From Eublepharis macularius (Eukaryota > Chordata > Lepidosauria > Squamata > Eublepharidae): DNA of 64,000 nucleotides. Below the pieces are notes generated by a model. The model worked only from the letters and a program-made list of their open reading frames with translations. It was not told the DNA's origin and searched no databases. The DNA lies in the NCBI RefSeq assembly GCF_028583425.1, contig NC_072797.1:25516001-25580000 (forward strand). The letters are read 5' to 3'. Shown here piece by piece: positions 26,201 to 38,200 of this stretch. Made by a program: the position numbers and the translations under genes. Numbering within the stretch: the first letter of the stretch is position 1; every line of letters begins with the position of its first letter.

Positions 26201-29200
26201 TTAACCACAACTGGATTTTGCTTTGTTGAGCCCAGCCAATCAGAAAAGACAGTTTGCCCTGGGAAAGACCCTTTCTTTTGCCAGGCTAAAGCTGCAGCAT
26301 ATTGAGCCTGCCCTCCTTTTACCAGGGAAATAGACCGTTCAGATGATTTCAAAATGGAACCTGAGAAGCAAAAGAAGGCAAAGTCATTCCATAAACACAG
26401 CAGCACAAACACAACTTCCAGAGCAACTGCGTGCCCTTTCTAGCAAGCTCCCCTCTTGTTTCATTTTTTAAAAAAATGATGATTATATCTAAACCCTGTT
26501 TGTCCCAGCAGTCTCTTACCAAGATTACTTATCAGGTCCTCAACAATTCTGCAGCATTCATCGTTCCCATAATACTCAATCTTGTCCACTGACGTTTCAT
26601 TTCTTTGATTTGCCCCTATCCCCTTGCTAGAGAAGAGACAGGGTGGCATAGGAGAGCGCAGTTGGGTTCAAATCCCAATTTTGTCATGAAACTAAGAGCA
26701 GAACCACAAGTGACAAAAGGCACAGGTTGGACACTTGTCAGCTTCCCTCAAGTTTTGATGGGAAATGTAGGCATCCTGGTCTCGCAGTTTCGCTCTCTGA
26801 CTGCTGTCCAATGGACTTTTCAACTGTCACTTGTCCAACATTCCGCCAAGCTGCCTACATTTCCCATCAAAACTTGAGGGAAGCTGACAAGTGTCCAATC
26901 TGTGCCTTTTGTCACTTGTGGTTCTGCTCTAAGGGGATGCCTTTGCGACAGTTACTTCCTCTCTCCGCCCAAATTTCCTCACAGGGCTGTTGAGAAAATA
27001 ACATGGTGATGTGGAGAGCCTTTAAAATTATGTAATTCCTCCATAGTCATTTGTCTTTTTGATGTTCAGCTGTAATCCTGCTTTGGCACTTTCTCCCTTA
27101 AACTTCATCAGTAGTCATTCGAGTTTTCATTATTTTCTGCCAATAATGTGGTGTCATCTGCATATCTCAAATTGTTAATGTTCCTTCCACCTATTTGCAC
27201 TCCACCTTCTTCATTGGCTATGTCTTCAAAAATAAATTTTGGATAAAGAAATCTCCCTCCCCATAACAACACTAAGTCTAACAAGATTTCATAATATATA
27301 AAGCAGAGACTGAAAAGCCCTGAAATACAACAGTTACCTTCATAGCGCTCTGTCATTTGACTCTTGGAGCAATGATAAGTGACCTCTGTGTTCTTAAAAA
27401 AGAAAGTGTACTTTTTTGTTTCTGTCCGCACACACTCTTCCCTTTCTTTCTCTGTTAAACCTAGATATTATTCAACAGCACAAAAACAAACAAAATTTAT
27501 CAACTAAAGCTTGATCTTCCAACATGCAAAAAACTAAGAGCATCTGAACCTGACTAGATAGCCTGTTTCTTTTTTACAAAATGGAACATGGAAATGACAT
27601 CATGGTGTCAGGGCAATGCTGATTGGCCCCTATTCTCCCCTCCCCCTGCCCAACTGAGCAGCAGCAGGCGAAACAGATGGAGGGCAAGAGGTAGTTTCCC
27701 CAATCCGACCATTTGTCTATTAAAGTCAGTATTTCCTGCTCTGGCAATGACTCTCCAGGGTCCCAGGTGAGGGTCTTTCCCATCACATATTTCCTGCAGA
27801 TTTGTTTCTATGCACATACAGACGCTCTACCATTGAGCCATGGCCCCTCCCAACAGGGCTGCTGAGAGCCACTGTGGGCTTCCTCATACCACATGTGGGA
27901 CCCTGCTGCGCAACTATGTTGCTACTCTCCCCATGACAGCTCATAAGTATTTTATAAACCTAGTCCCTTGCTTGGCAGCTCTCATGCCTAAGACATTTCT
28001 GCATTGTACAGTTAGAATTCTGGGAATGTTTCCTTCCATTTTCTTTTGAAGGGTATGAGCTTATCAATGTTAGTAAAACTGAGTGTGGTCAAACAAGCTA
28101 TGTACGTACAGGCACCAGATAACATTGAGATGAGATACTGGTCTTTTCTGCGTGGGGCTTTTTCATCGGTTCTGGCCCCACACTGCATTGACTTCTCTTC
28201 AGAGTTCTGCATGCACTGCCAAAATACCCTGATTCAGTGTCCAAACTACTTCCCAGACTTTTTTGCATGACATAAAATTGATCTTTCCCAGGCATTTCTT
28301 CAGCTTTTCTCCCTGCACACATACCCTGGCTTTTTTTTTTTGAAGTGCAGAATGCTTTCTTCAGTGTGAGCCCTGTCCCTGCCTTTCACCCTCCCCTTTA
28401 TTCCTCTGCGTCATGATTGGTTGAACGACAGCCAATTCAGGGTTTGGGGGTTTTTTTGCGCAATGTTGGTACCTTAAAAAAAAAACTTGTAACTGCAGGA
28501 GGGAAAAATGCTGCAATATGGCTAACACAAAAACTCTGCAGAGAGCCTTGAATCCCACTTGATATCTTAAAAGTTTTCACCTGTGATTCCTGTCCTTTTT
28601 TGTCCATTCTTTTTTGGCGTCTTTTTTAAAAAAATTAAACCACAATGTTGCAAGGCTGGTGCAATAAAACACACATGCGTGCGCGCACACACACAGGTTA
28701 GTTTCCTCAGGGATCAACTGAGGAAACTGACCAGTCCTCAGCAGATCTGCTAAGGAAACTAACATGTCCTCAGCAGACCAACTGACTAAACTAATGTGTT
28801 CCCCAGAAAGCATGCAGCGGACATGGCTTTTTTCTAATGCAGAAATAAAAAGCAGGCATTCAACTCCCTCAAAGTGTGGAATTAAAGAATAAAGTGGCTC
28901 CGATGCTCATGGGTTGAATATGCAGAAAGCCTGATGTAAAGTTCACTACGTGGAAGAAGCCACTGACTGGTCGTATACTGCTCTGAGTTCCTTGGAGGAA
29001 GTGAAGAACCCAATGTTTGAAAAATAAATTACAGCATTGTGTCCTGAAATGAAAGATAAACATAGCCAACTGAGATTTCTTATGTTTTCAAATAAGTGTA
29101 TAAAATGGTCCTACCCGACCTATGGCCAGTCCGTTTACTGTGCAATCCCAAGCAGACTCACACCCTTCTAAGGGCCAAGCTACACATGACAAATGACACT

Positions 29201-32200
29201 TGAACAGCAAGTGTATTTCTCCCTGTTCACTTGCCCTCCACTCAATCCACTTGCCATTCAAGTGTCATTCGTCATGTGTAGCTTGGCCCTCAGTCTATTG
29301 AAGTCAATGTGCTTAGAAAAGTTTAGTTCTGCTTAGGATGGCACAACTAGCCCTACAGTCCATATATTACAGGGGTGGTCCCATGGAAGCACCAAAGTGA
29401 GGAATGATGGGGATAGCAATCCTTATACCTAACAATAGGAGTATATGGCAGCTAAAGATGGAGGCTCTATTTTTGCTACCAACAAATCGTCACTGCTATC
29501 CCCATTTTCTAACCATTTGTCTGATTCTTTGATTTTATAGCTGGTTACAAAACTCTAAGGTTCAAAGATTCCCAGAATTTGGGGGTTCTAGTTGCTGAAA
29601 ATGGCCAGGTTTCTACTGAAGCTATAGATGCATACACACACCTGAGGTTTTTGTTTGCTCTTCATTAAACTGATAAAGAAGGTCATATTTGCCCCCCAGT
29701 GACCCAGAAGTGTAGTAGTGAGTCCCAAACTCATCAAATATCCGGCTGTAGAGGGCATAGTTGTACTCCAGAGGCAGGCTGTTGAGGGCCTTTAAGAATA
29801 CGCCAGACAGCTGCAGGTCAGATGGCTTCACTGTGAAGTTGGACACTGCAATCACCTTATGGATCCTAATAAAGTTTGAATTCTTAAAAAGAAGCCAAAA
29901 AAGTGTCATGGGTCATTGATGTTTTGTCTCTCAACCTTTTTTTTTTCAGTAGAAACCAAGTTGAGTACTATCTCTAGCAGACAATCCTGGCTATTTATAG
30001 AATCATTTAGGCCATCTTCCAACGTTTGAGGGGATCCAAAGGAGCAATGAACCTATCCTATCTTCTATTGCTGCACTTCTGGCCAGGAGGGGGAAAGAAA
30101 AGGATCTTTCAGTTGCAACTGCAAGCTGAGCTCTCTAAGCACTCTGCAATCTGCTTGTTGCATCACTCCCCATTCCCTTAGAAGAAGCAGAAAAAGTGAC
30201 TGTAAGGCAAAATATGGTACCCCAAAAGAAATGGAAAGGGGACCACTCATAAAATAAAGGGAAAGGGATGGCAAATCCTGCTGAGGGAGAACTGCGTGCC
30301 AAATCAAGGAACACTGACCCAGGAAAGTCAAGTAGGCCTTGATCATGGGAACCTTTCTTCTGTCTCAGTCCCAACAATTGAAAATGCCTGTGAGGAATGT
30401 TGTAGGAACTCAGAGCCAAACTACAAGTGACGCCTGACACAGGTTGGACACTTTTCAGCTTCCCTCAAGTTCTGATGGGAAATGTAGGCATCCTGGTCTT
30501 GCAGCTTGGCTCTCTGACTGCTGTCCAATGGACTTTTCAACTGTCACTTCTCCAACATTCCGCCAAGCTGCCTTCATTTCCCATCAAAACTTGAAGGAAG
30601 CTGACAAGTGTCCAACCTGTGTCAAACGTCACTTGTAGTTTGGCTCTAAGTATCTGTCCCAACATAGAAATGCCAAGTTTCAGCTGTCTAGTGTATTGTT
30701 GCTGCCACTTTTCCCTTTTCTATACATCTCAAATTCCTTCAGATCTCCTAAACTGCTTTGCTTTGCTTCCTTCCTTTATACCAATTATGACTTACAACTG
30801 GTTACAACTTTGAGTTATACTGTGACTGTGGTATATACATGGATTTCCTCTCCCCTTTGTTTAAGTAAACAGTAGCTGCCTGGGGAAGGGAGGGGAGAAT
30901 CAGGGTTTAGGCCATTATGAGGTGGGACAGGGTTCCTGTATGTTTTTCTCTCCTCTTGTATTGTCTAACTCACCTGTTAAGGTTCTTATCTCAGGCACTA
31001 CTTCTGATTCCCCTGTCACAGAAGTAAGTCGGCAGTAACTAAAGATGGGGCCTTCTCTGTGGTAGTGCCCCCATCATCATTAAAAACTTACTCTTTAGTG
31101 CTATTACCAATACCCAAATGAAGTCTCCATATATCAGTTGTACTGAAAAAATGGCAATACTGTGAAGATCTCCTCAGGGCCAGCGCGCCCATAGAGGCCA
31201 AGAAGGCAGTGGCCTCAGGCGCGAGGGCCCTGGAGAGGCGCCGGAGGGGGTGTCGAGGGCAGAGGCGTGTGCCGCGGAGCTGGCGTGGCTGGCCCGCAGC
31301 TGTTGCAGCCAGCCAACCCCGTGCTGCCGCCGCCACATACCCCAGCTGGGTGCAGCAGCTGCGAGCCGCTGCCGGGGCGGCGTGCAGAGCCTGGAGCAAC
31401 CTCCTCCCAGCCATCTGCAGGTGGCTTGCGCTGCATGATGACGTCATCACGTGATGCACACGATGACATCATCGTGCAATCTGTGGCACACGCGCGCTGT
31501 GCACGCACACGCCGGGGGTTCGCCATGGGCATCAGAAACCCTAGCGTCGGCAGTGTATCTCCAATGGAACTGTTTCACACAGCCATTGTTTCTAGGAGCA
31601 TGTCCACAGACTGGCTTGGCAGATGTATTTCAGGAAACAATTTTTAATTCTGAGTTCCTCCAAGTCAAGTCCATTTCTAACCCAACCACATTTGCTTTCT
31701 TTGCCCATCATTCATATACTTCCAACAATATATTCTACATAGAACGATATACATCCTTACCATTGTATGGGATGCTTTGATTGCTTCACGGAAGGCAGAA
31801 GATGAGGTTGATTGTTGGTTTTGGACTGTTCCCCAAAAAGGTGCGAGTCCAGAAGAGCCTCCACTGCTTTTTGCAGAATAACTGTTTACGCTTTTACCAT
31901 GTACAAAGGATTTTAGGTCTGAATAGTAATGGGTTATCAAATCATCTTCTTCATTTTTCACCTGGCAATAGACGGAGAATGTGATAATCATGTATGGGAA
32001 AGTATTTGGCACGAGGGCATAAAAATCTTTCAGCAAAAGTGCTTTGAACAGCAACAAACAAAATGAGTTTGTTTCAACGGAAAAAGATAATCCAGTTCTC
32101 CTCATGAATATTTTTGAGCAAAGTAAATTATGTGCTGAGGGGAAAAAATTCAACTCAAGATCTACTTCGTCTCAGCCAATTCCTTTCCTGATTGCATTCC

Positions 32201-35200
32201 CTCTCCCACGTGATTTTTGTCTTCGAAAGTCCTCGAAATCCCTTCCCAATCCTTGCTGCGTTTTGCCCATTGCTGCTTGCTTTGGTTATCTTGTTTTTTC
32301 ATTGGCTATTTTATGTATTCATTCCCTTCAGGACAAGAACATTCTAAATAAAGAAAAAAAAATCTTGATTCCCTGTAAAATCGTTATCAGACATCCTAAA
32401 TCCAGTATTTTTCTTTCCTAAAAGATTCCCTTGTGCATTTGCTGGAAGGATTTCAGTATGCTGCAGAGGATTCTGAGCAGTGATCTATGGCACACTGGGT
32501 GATGTTCTAGCATGCTGTTAACCAACTTGTTGCCCTTCTTGAATGGACAGTGTGGTCAAGCACACATCCAACATTCGAACTATTAACTACACATTGGTGA
32601 TGAACCAACAGAGGTGGATAATTGTAGATGTGTGCTCTGTTACTCTTTTTCACACTGAGGAGATAAATGTTTGTGGAAACTCTAGGTTCCTTGGAGCACA
32701 GTTCAAAAATCATGCAAGGCTTTATCAATAAATGAGAGGCATTGGAGTTCAATTTGATCCAAAGAGACAAATCATTTGCCCTTGGAGCTCTTCCTTATAA
32801 TCCTGAGCTCTTCCTTATAACCTAGTTAGATGTGTTAGGGTGTTTTATTTTCTTTGTTCACCAACCTTTACTATTCTCTTTATTTTACAAAGTTTTGAAC
32901 ACACGTTATTACTAAATCTGTTAAATAAAGTTTATTATTCTGCCTGGGTCCTCATGCCTCATTCAGTCACATAATAAATAAAACCTACTGGGAAAGAGTA
33001 AACAAAAGAGGTCGGTTGGGTGCTCTGGGCCTTTCTGAGGAAACCTGTACCAGAGTGGTGGCAGCCTACAGAGATCTTCCCTTGTCCCTGCCTGCTTTGA
33101 CAGATGTGAAAACCAGGACGATGGGCAGCAGACCAAAAGAGCTGGAGACAGGAAACACTAGCCAAGCACTAGGAGGTATACCATAAGAAGAAACATGTCA
33201 AGAGTAACAGCCATGGAGGAATCCTCTCCATCACTGAGTGACCTCACCTCTCCATCTGCTGCTCCTCGCAGAATGCATGCAAAGAGAGGCAGAAGGCATG
33301 TTTCCCTTGCTTTCTAAGCAGCATGTCCTCCTAAAAGGCAGTAAAATGGGCAGATGTACTGGAGCTCACAACTTAGTAGAAGTAGAAAAGAGCAAAAGTC
33401 CAGTAGCACCTTTAAGACTAACAAAATTTGTGGTAGGCTATGAGCTTTCATGAGTCACAGCTCGCTTCTTCAGATACCAGTAGGAGGACCTTCATGACCC
33501 TGAATGTCCCAGCCCATGGGTTGAAGATCACCACTTTAACGGCTACCTTCTTAATCATAACTTTTTGTGATGGATTTCCTGGGGGCTAGCCATCACCATC
33601 CCAAGAGAGTCAGTTTGACGTAGTGGTTGAGAGAAGCAGGACTCTAATCTGGAGAACCAGGTTTGATTCTCCACTCCTCTGCTTGAAGCCAGCTGGATGA
33701 ACTTGGGTCAGTCACAGCTCTCTTTGAGCTCTCTCAGCCCCACCCACCGCACAGGGTGATTACTGTGGGGATAATATAACATACTTTGTAAACCGCTCTG
33801 AGTGGGCATGAAGTTGTCCTGAAGGGCAGTATATAAATCAAAGGTTTAAAAAAAGAAAAAAATTCCCTTCATCACAATGCAATTTACCACCTACCCCACA
33901 TTGCAGTTCCAAAATGAGGCAAATGACTCCCCTTGAGGGCCATTTTGGCATGTGGAAAAACAGCCTGGGGGGGGGGGAGGCAGGAGCCCCTCCATCCCTT
34001 ATGCCATGGTCATGAGCTGAATCACAGCTGCTGTGTGGCTGCGGAGCAAGTGAAGTGTAACATGTAGTTTGGCCCTTAGCCAAATTCCAGTTGTATATGT
34101 GATCCAAACTTAAAAGACTAGTGTGAGGGCACTGATTACAAAGAAAGGAACTGCCTATAAGGAAGGGGATTTAGCACCCTCATTCATGTGTCCTTTCACT
34201 TTAACAATCAGACCACCACCCCTCTCTGATGTTGTGGGGAGGAGAGTCTAATTTGACTACTCAATCAATGTTATGAAGTTATGGCTGAGCTCATGGATGA
34301 ACTCAGGTTTCTAAAGACTTGTCTCTGATTTCTTGGCTCATCTGTTTCCAAGTCACAAATCAATCAGGAATGGCCTCCATGCTGGACCAAAGAAAAGCTT
34401 GCTTACACAAATATTTTGATGTGGCAAGAACTGCAGATGTATGAATGTTCCCTATTTTGTTTCTTCTTTAACCTTATTTGCAACTGATCTAGTTCTTTGC
34501 TTCTTGCTGTTGGTGTTGTAGATTTGTTTGAATGGTGTAAACAGGTTTTCCTGTGCAATTTATACATATGATGAATGTCATTTATACATGCAACATACGG
34601 ATAATGCTGACTTATTGTCATACAAATAATGGACACGCTGTCTGAATTCTGGAGATCAGTTGTAACTCTGGGAAATCTTCACACCCCACCAGTAGGTAGG
34701 CAACTCTACTCCCAGGGATGTTGTAAGGATGAAATGGAGAAGAGGAGAATTATGTAAGCCGCTTTGGATCCCCATTAGGAAAAAAGGCATGGTATAAATG
34801 AAGCAAGTAAATGAAGTAAATAAAATGTTCCCATATTTCACTATTATGCAAATGCATTCAAATAGAAGAGGACATACACATATTATCCTTAAACAGATAG
34901 GCAGCCCTGCAAAACACATTTGTGACTGGGCTCTCAAAATTCTGAGCTTAGAAGTGGAGAAGGCCAAAAAACACTTGTTGGAAACATAGGAGATTCTCAT
35001 CCAGAACGGACAGAGATTGAATAAGGAGGTTAGGAAAGGTATCTAAATGTCTTGTGATAATAACTCTCATCATCAGATACCTAAAAAAACTAAAAATATG
35101 AAAAAAGTATCTAAATAATGTTCTCTTGGGCTAGTGTATTATTTCATACACTAGAAATAGGTAAAATACCTAATCCTAAGGAACAGCAACTAAAGAAAGG

Positions 35201-38200
35201 AGCAACACCAGAGGAACTAAACCATACTCCGCCCCCCGGATATAATTGCCATGTTTGTTTTTTAGCAAGGATTAACATTACCCTTCCACAATAGTAATGA
35301 ATATAAGTTGATTAAATGTTTTTAACTGGGATTTTACTCCCTTTTTGCTGTGAAGGTGACATCAAGAGTTTTCTTTTATAGCTTGGTTTGTTGATCTCCA
35401 TCGGGGATTCCAGCTCTAAGGTCTGTAGGAGGTGCTCCGCTTCTTCTGGATCTGAGGCCACTATCTGTTTTCCATTGTGGATTACTGATAATCGTCAGAT
35501 ACCTAAATGATGGGAAAGATGCTCTCCTGTTCAGGCTCTTTCTGCCAGCATCTGTAGTTGGAGAGCGCTACATTTTTACTGGTTCAAGCAGATGTCCACA
35601 GGAGAAATTCAAATAAACAGAGAAGGAAAATGGCAACAGGAGGAAGTGACTGGGGAAGAGAAACAGAGCTTCAGCTTGGAGGAGGAGCCAGGAGGAAGGA
35701 GGGGAAGCAGAGCCAAAGGCAGGGGGTGAAGGGCTGGCAGGTGAAGGAAGCGGAGGTAGGATCTGGGGGGGTGGGCCCCAACAGAAGAATGGGATTTTCC
35801 TTCCAATATGAGCCCTCTCAAATCCCCCTCATTAACCACCACAACATAGCCGCCCACATGAAAAATATAGTGACTTTTGTGGGGTGCAAAGGGGTTGCCA
35901 CATTTTTGCTCCTGTGAAGAAAAACGAGCGACTCCAGGGCTGCTTCCACACATGTTGGATAATGCACTTCCAATGCTCTTTAGTGATCATTTAGAACTGG
36001 ATTTTCATCTGTGAAACAAAAAAAATCCATTTCCAAAGGATTGCTAAAGTGCATTGAAAGTGTATTATTCAACATGTGTGGAAATGGCCTAATTGGGGTG
36101 GTGGTGGTGGCAGTCTGAAACTGTTACAACATGGAACCTCACTGTTGGTATGTTGCCTGTTGATTCCAAGTCAGCTCTGGATTGGCTCCCTGGCTTGTGT
36201 GGTTGCTGTAGACCCCATCAGTTACCTCAAAACCGACAGCCTCCAGGTTTGCAGGCACACGAAATGTAGTCCTTTCACTCTTCACCAGGACACAGGTCCC
36301 TCCATTGAAGGAATAATCCAGCACTTCTCCTCGGCTTTCTCCAGCCATTAGATGATACCTAGAAGGAAGGTCATAATTGAAGAAGAAAACAGAAATGATT
36401 GGAAGGTTTTCTTGACTTGTGCCTATTTTGTGGTGGTATTGACACTTTCCCCATATAAACAAGGCTGTGGTTATTAACCCTAGGCTGCATATCCTTTGAG
36501 TACTACAAGTGCAGGACTCCCAATGAGAGCAAAATTGCCCTTTTGTGGTTGTTTAGGGTTGGGAAATGGCATGAGGGGAGGCTGAAGACCCTTCTCCCCT
36601 GCCCCTGGTCATGATCCAACTTGGGCCTTATGGAATTTGGTGAAATAAGTTGTCCTGTAGCTGTGGGTGAGGCTGCAGGGTATGTGAGTTGGGTGAAACT
36701 CATGGGGAAACCTGACTCACGGACCAATATCTCATATAGTTCAAACCTCAGGTGGTGAGTTTCATCTCATCTGATGAAACATCAGCCTCTATTTTCCTCT
36801 GCCCATCTCTTCTCGCTCACCCCTTTGTCTCAGATCTGGAGCTCCTTATCCTTTCCCATCCAACCCTCTTTCAAAACAATACATCGAACAACACAGATGC
36901 TACTCATTGCCACAACTTCTGGCTTCCTCCCAAGAGGCTTTGGCCATTAGTTTGGTTGCCTAGCCAACCACAGTCATTAGCAGGGCTGCCAAGAAGCCAA
37001 AGTGACAGCCAAACTCTCATGAGAGGAAAGAATCTCAGATTCCAGGAAGTCTATTCCGGCACGTGTGGCATGCTGCAAGATTTTAAATGAGGGCTGTAGA
37101 CAAGAGTGCGAGGGGATAAGCCAGAGGTGATGCCAAAGGCAGCAAAATGTATTGAGCTGGCACCAGTTGGTTATGTACAGCAACCCTCAGTAATTATTTA
37201 AGGAAGCTTCAATGTACCATCCTTCCTTGGAGGTCTCCACCATTATATAGCTAATCATGTGAACTCCAAGAAAAAGTGAACATAAGCGTACCCGAGGCCT
37301 ATGAGCTGAACGCTGGGCAGGCTACGGGCTGGTTTGTTGCACGCTGCCTTTATCCTCCGGCAATCCCTTTCATCAGAATTGTCTCCGCAATCATTTTCTC
37401 CATTACATTCTAATTTTCTGGAAACGCAGCGTCCTATTTTGAAGAAGCGAAGCAGCATGAAATGTTTTAGACATGCTAGGAATCTATAGTCTCTGTGGCA
37501 TTATTCAAAACACATTCGCGGCTAATTGAAGGAACACGGCAGGGTGATAAAGAAGGGCGTCACATAAATCTGGCACAAGAAACATTCTGGATATGAAAGC
37601 AGCAAAAGGGGACTTTGCAATGAAAGGGCACTGAAGAGAAAAATAATACAATGAGGACTTCAAGTGTTCCTGGACACTTTCAATGCCTGTATTATAATTC
37701 AGCTGGGAACAGCAGCTGCCTAGATAGAGGAACAGATCCTACCAAACAGTGTAGACCTTTCCACCCAGTAAAAGAAGCCTCAATAATAAGCATTAGAATC
37801 TATGTCATTCTATTAAGTTAAGATCTGTAATGGGACAATTTTGATAGTAATTTATTGTACTTATACAGACAGGATATAGCAGCATTTTAATGTAGTATAT
37901 GCATGTTGACTAAAGTGGATTACCTCCTCCCATGCTGTCCAGCTCGCCAGTTAAGATCCAGGATTTCCAGGTCCCCTGTTATGGCAGGAAACCTCCCATT
38001 GGCAACCCTCTATTCCCACCGACAGTGGGAGAAAAAATTAAAAATGCCATCACACTAACAGCATGACATCATTTCTGGGACAAACCTGGAAGTGACAGGA
38101 ATCTCAAGAAACACTATGGTTGTACTTACAGGGGCATGGCACCACTTCCTGATTTTCCCTGGAAGTGATGTCACATCATCTCCAACAGCAGCTCCCTCCT

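Larger units (their letters stand above)
27461..29641 (-). other. C6: C6-A intron 8
   Basis: It holds a reversed tRNA-derived SINE (27720-27850) and a TIR element nested in a palindromic repeat (29130-29345). The 28040-29120 stretch contains short A/T homopolymers and a CA run at 28683-28696, but no family I recognise. Confidence 0.5.
29883..31760 (-). other. C6: C6-A intron 7
   Basis: It contains one PIF/Harbinger-like element (30413-30646) and one GC-rich element (31165-31560). The 29883-30410 and 30650-31160 stretches show nothing I can name. Confidence 0.5.
31962..36225 (-). other. C6: C6-A intron 6, the largest of the gene
   Basis: About 4.3 kb. It holds a Penelope-like fragment (33392-33478), two Sauria-type SINEs (33603-33842, 34707-34830) and a palindromic element (35938-36092). 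The stretches 31962-33390 and 34840-35930 show no element I can name. Confidence 0.5.

Noticed and set aside
27108-27240. YADDTT reverse-transcriptase motif as a possible host reverse transcriptase.
   Set aside because: Only a short fragment with BovB-type residues is present, with no intact frame.
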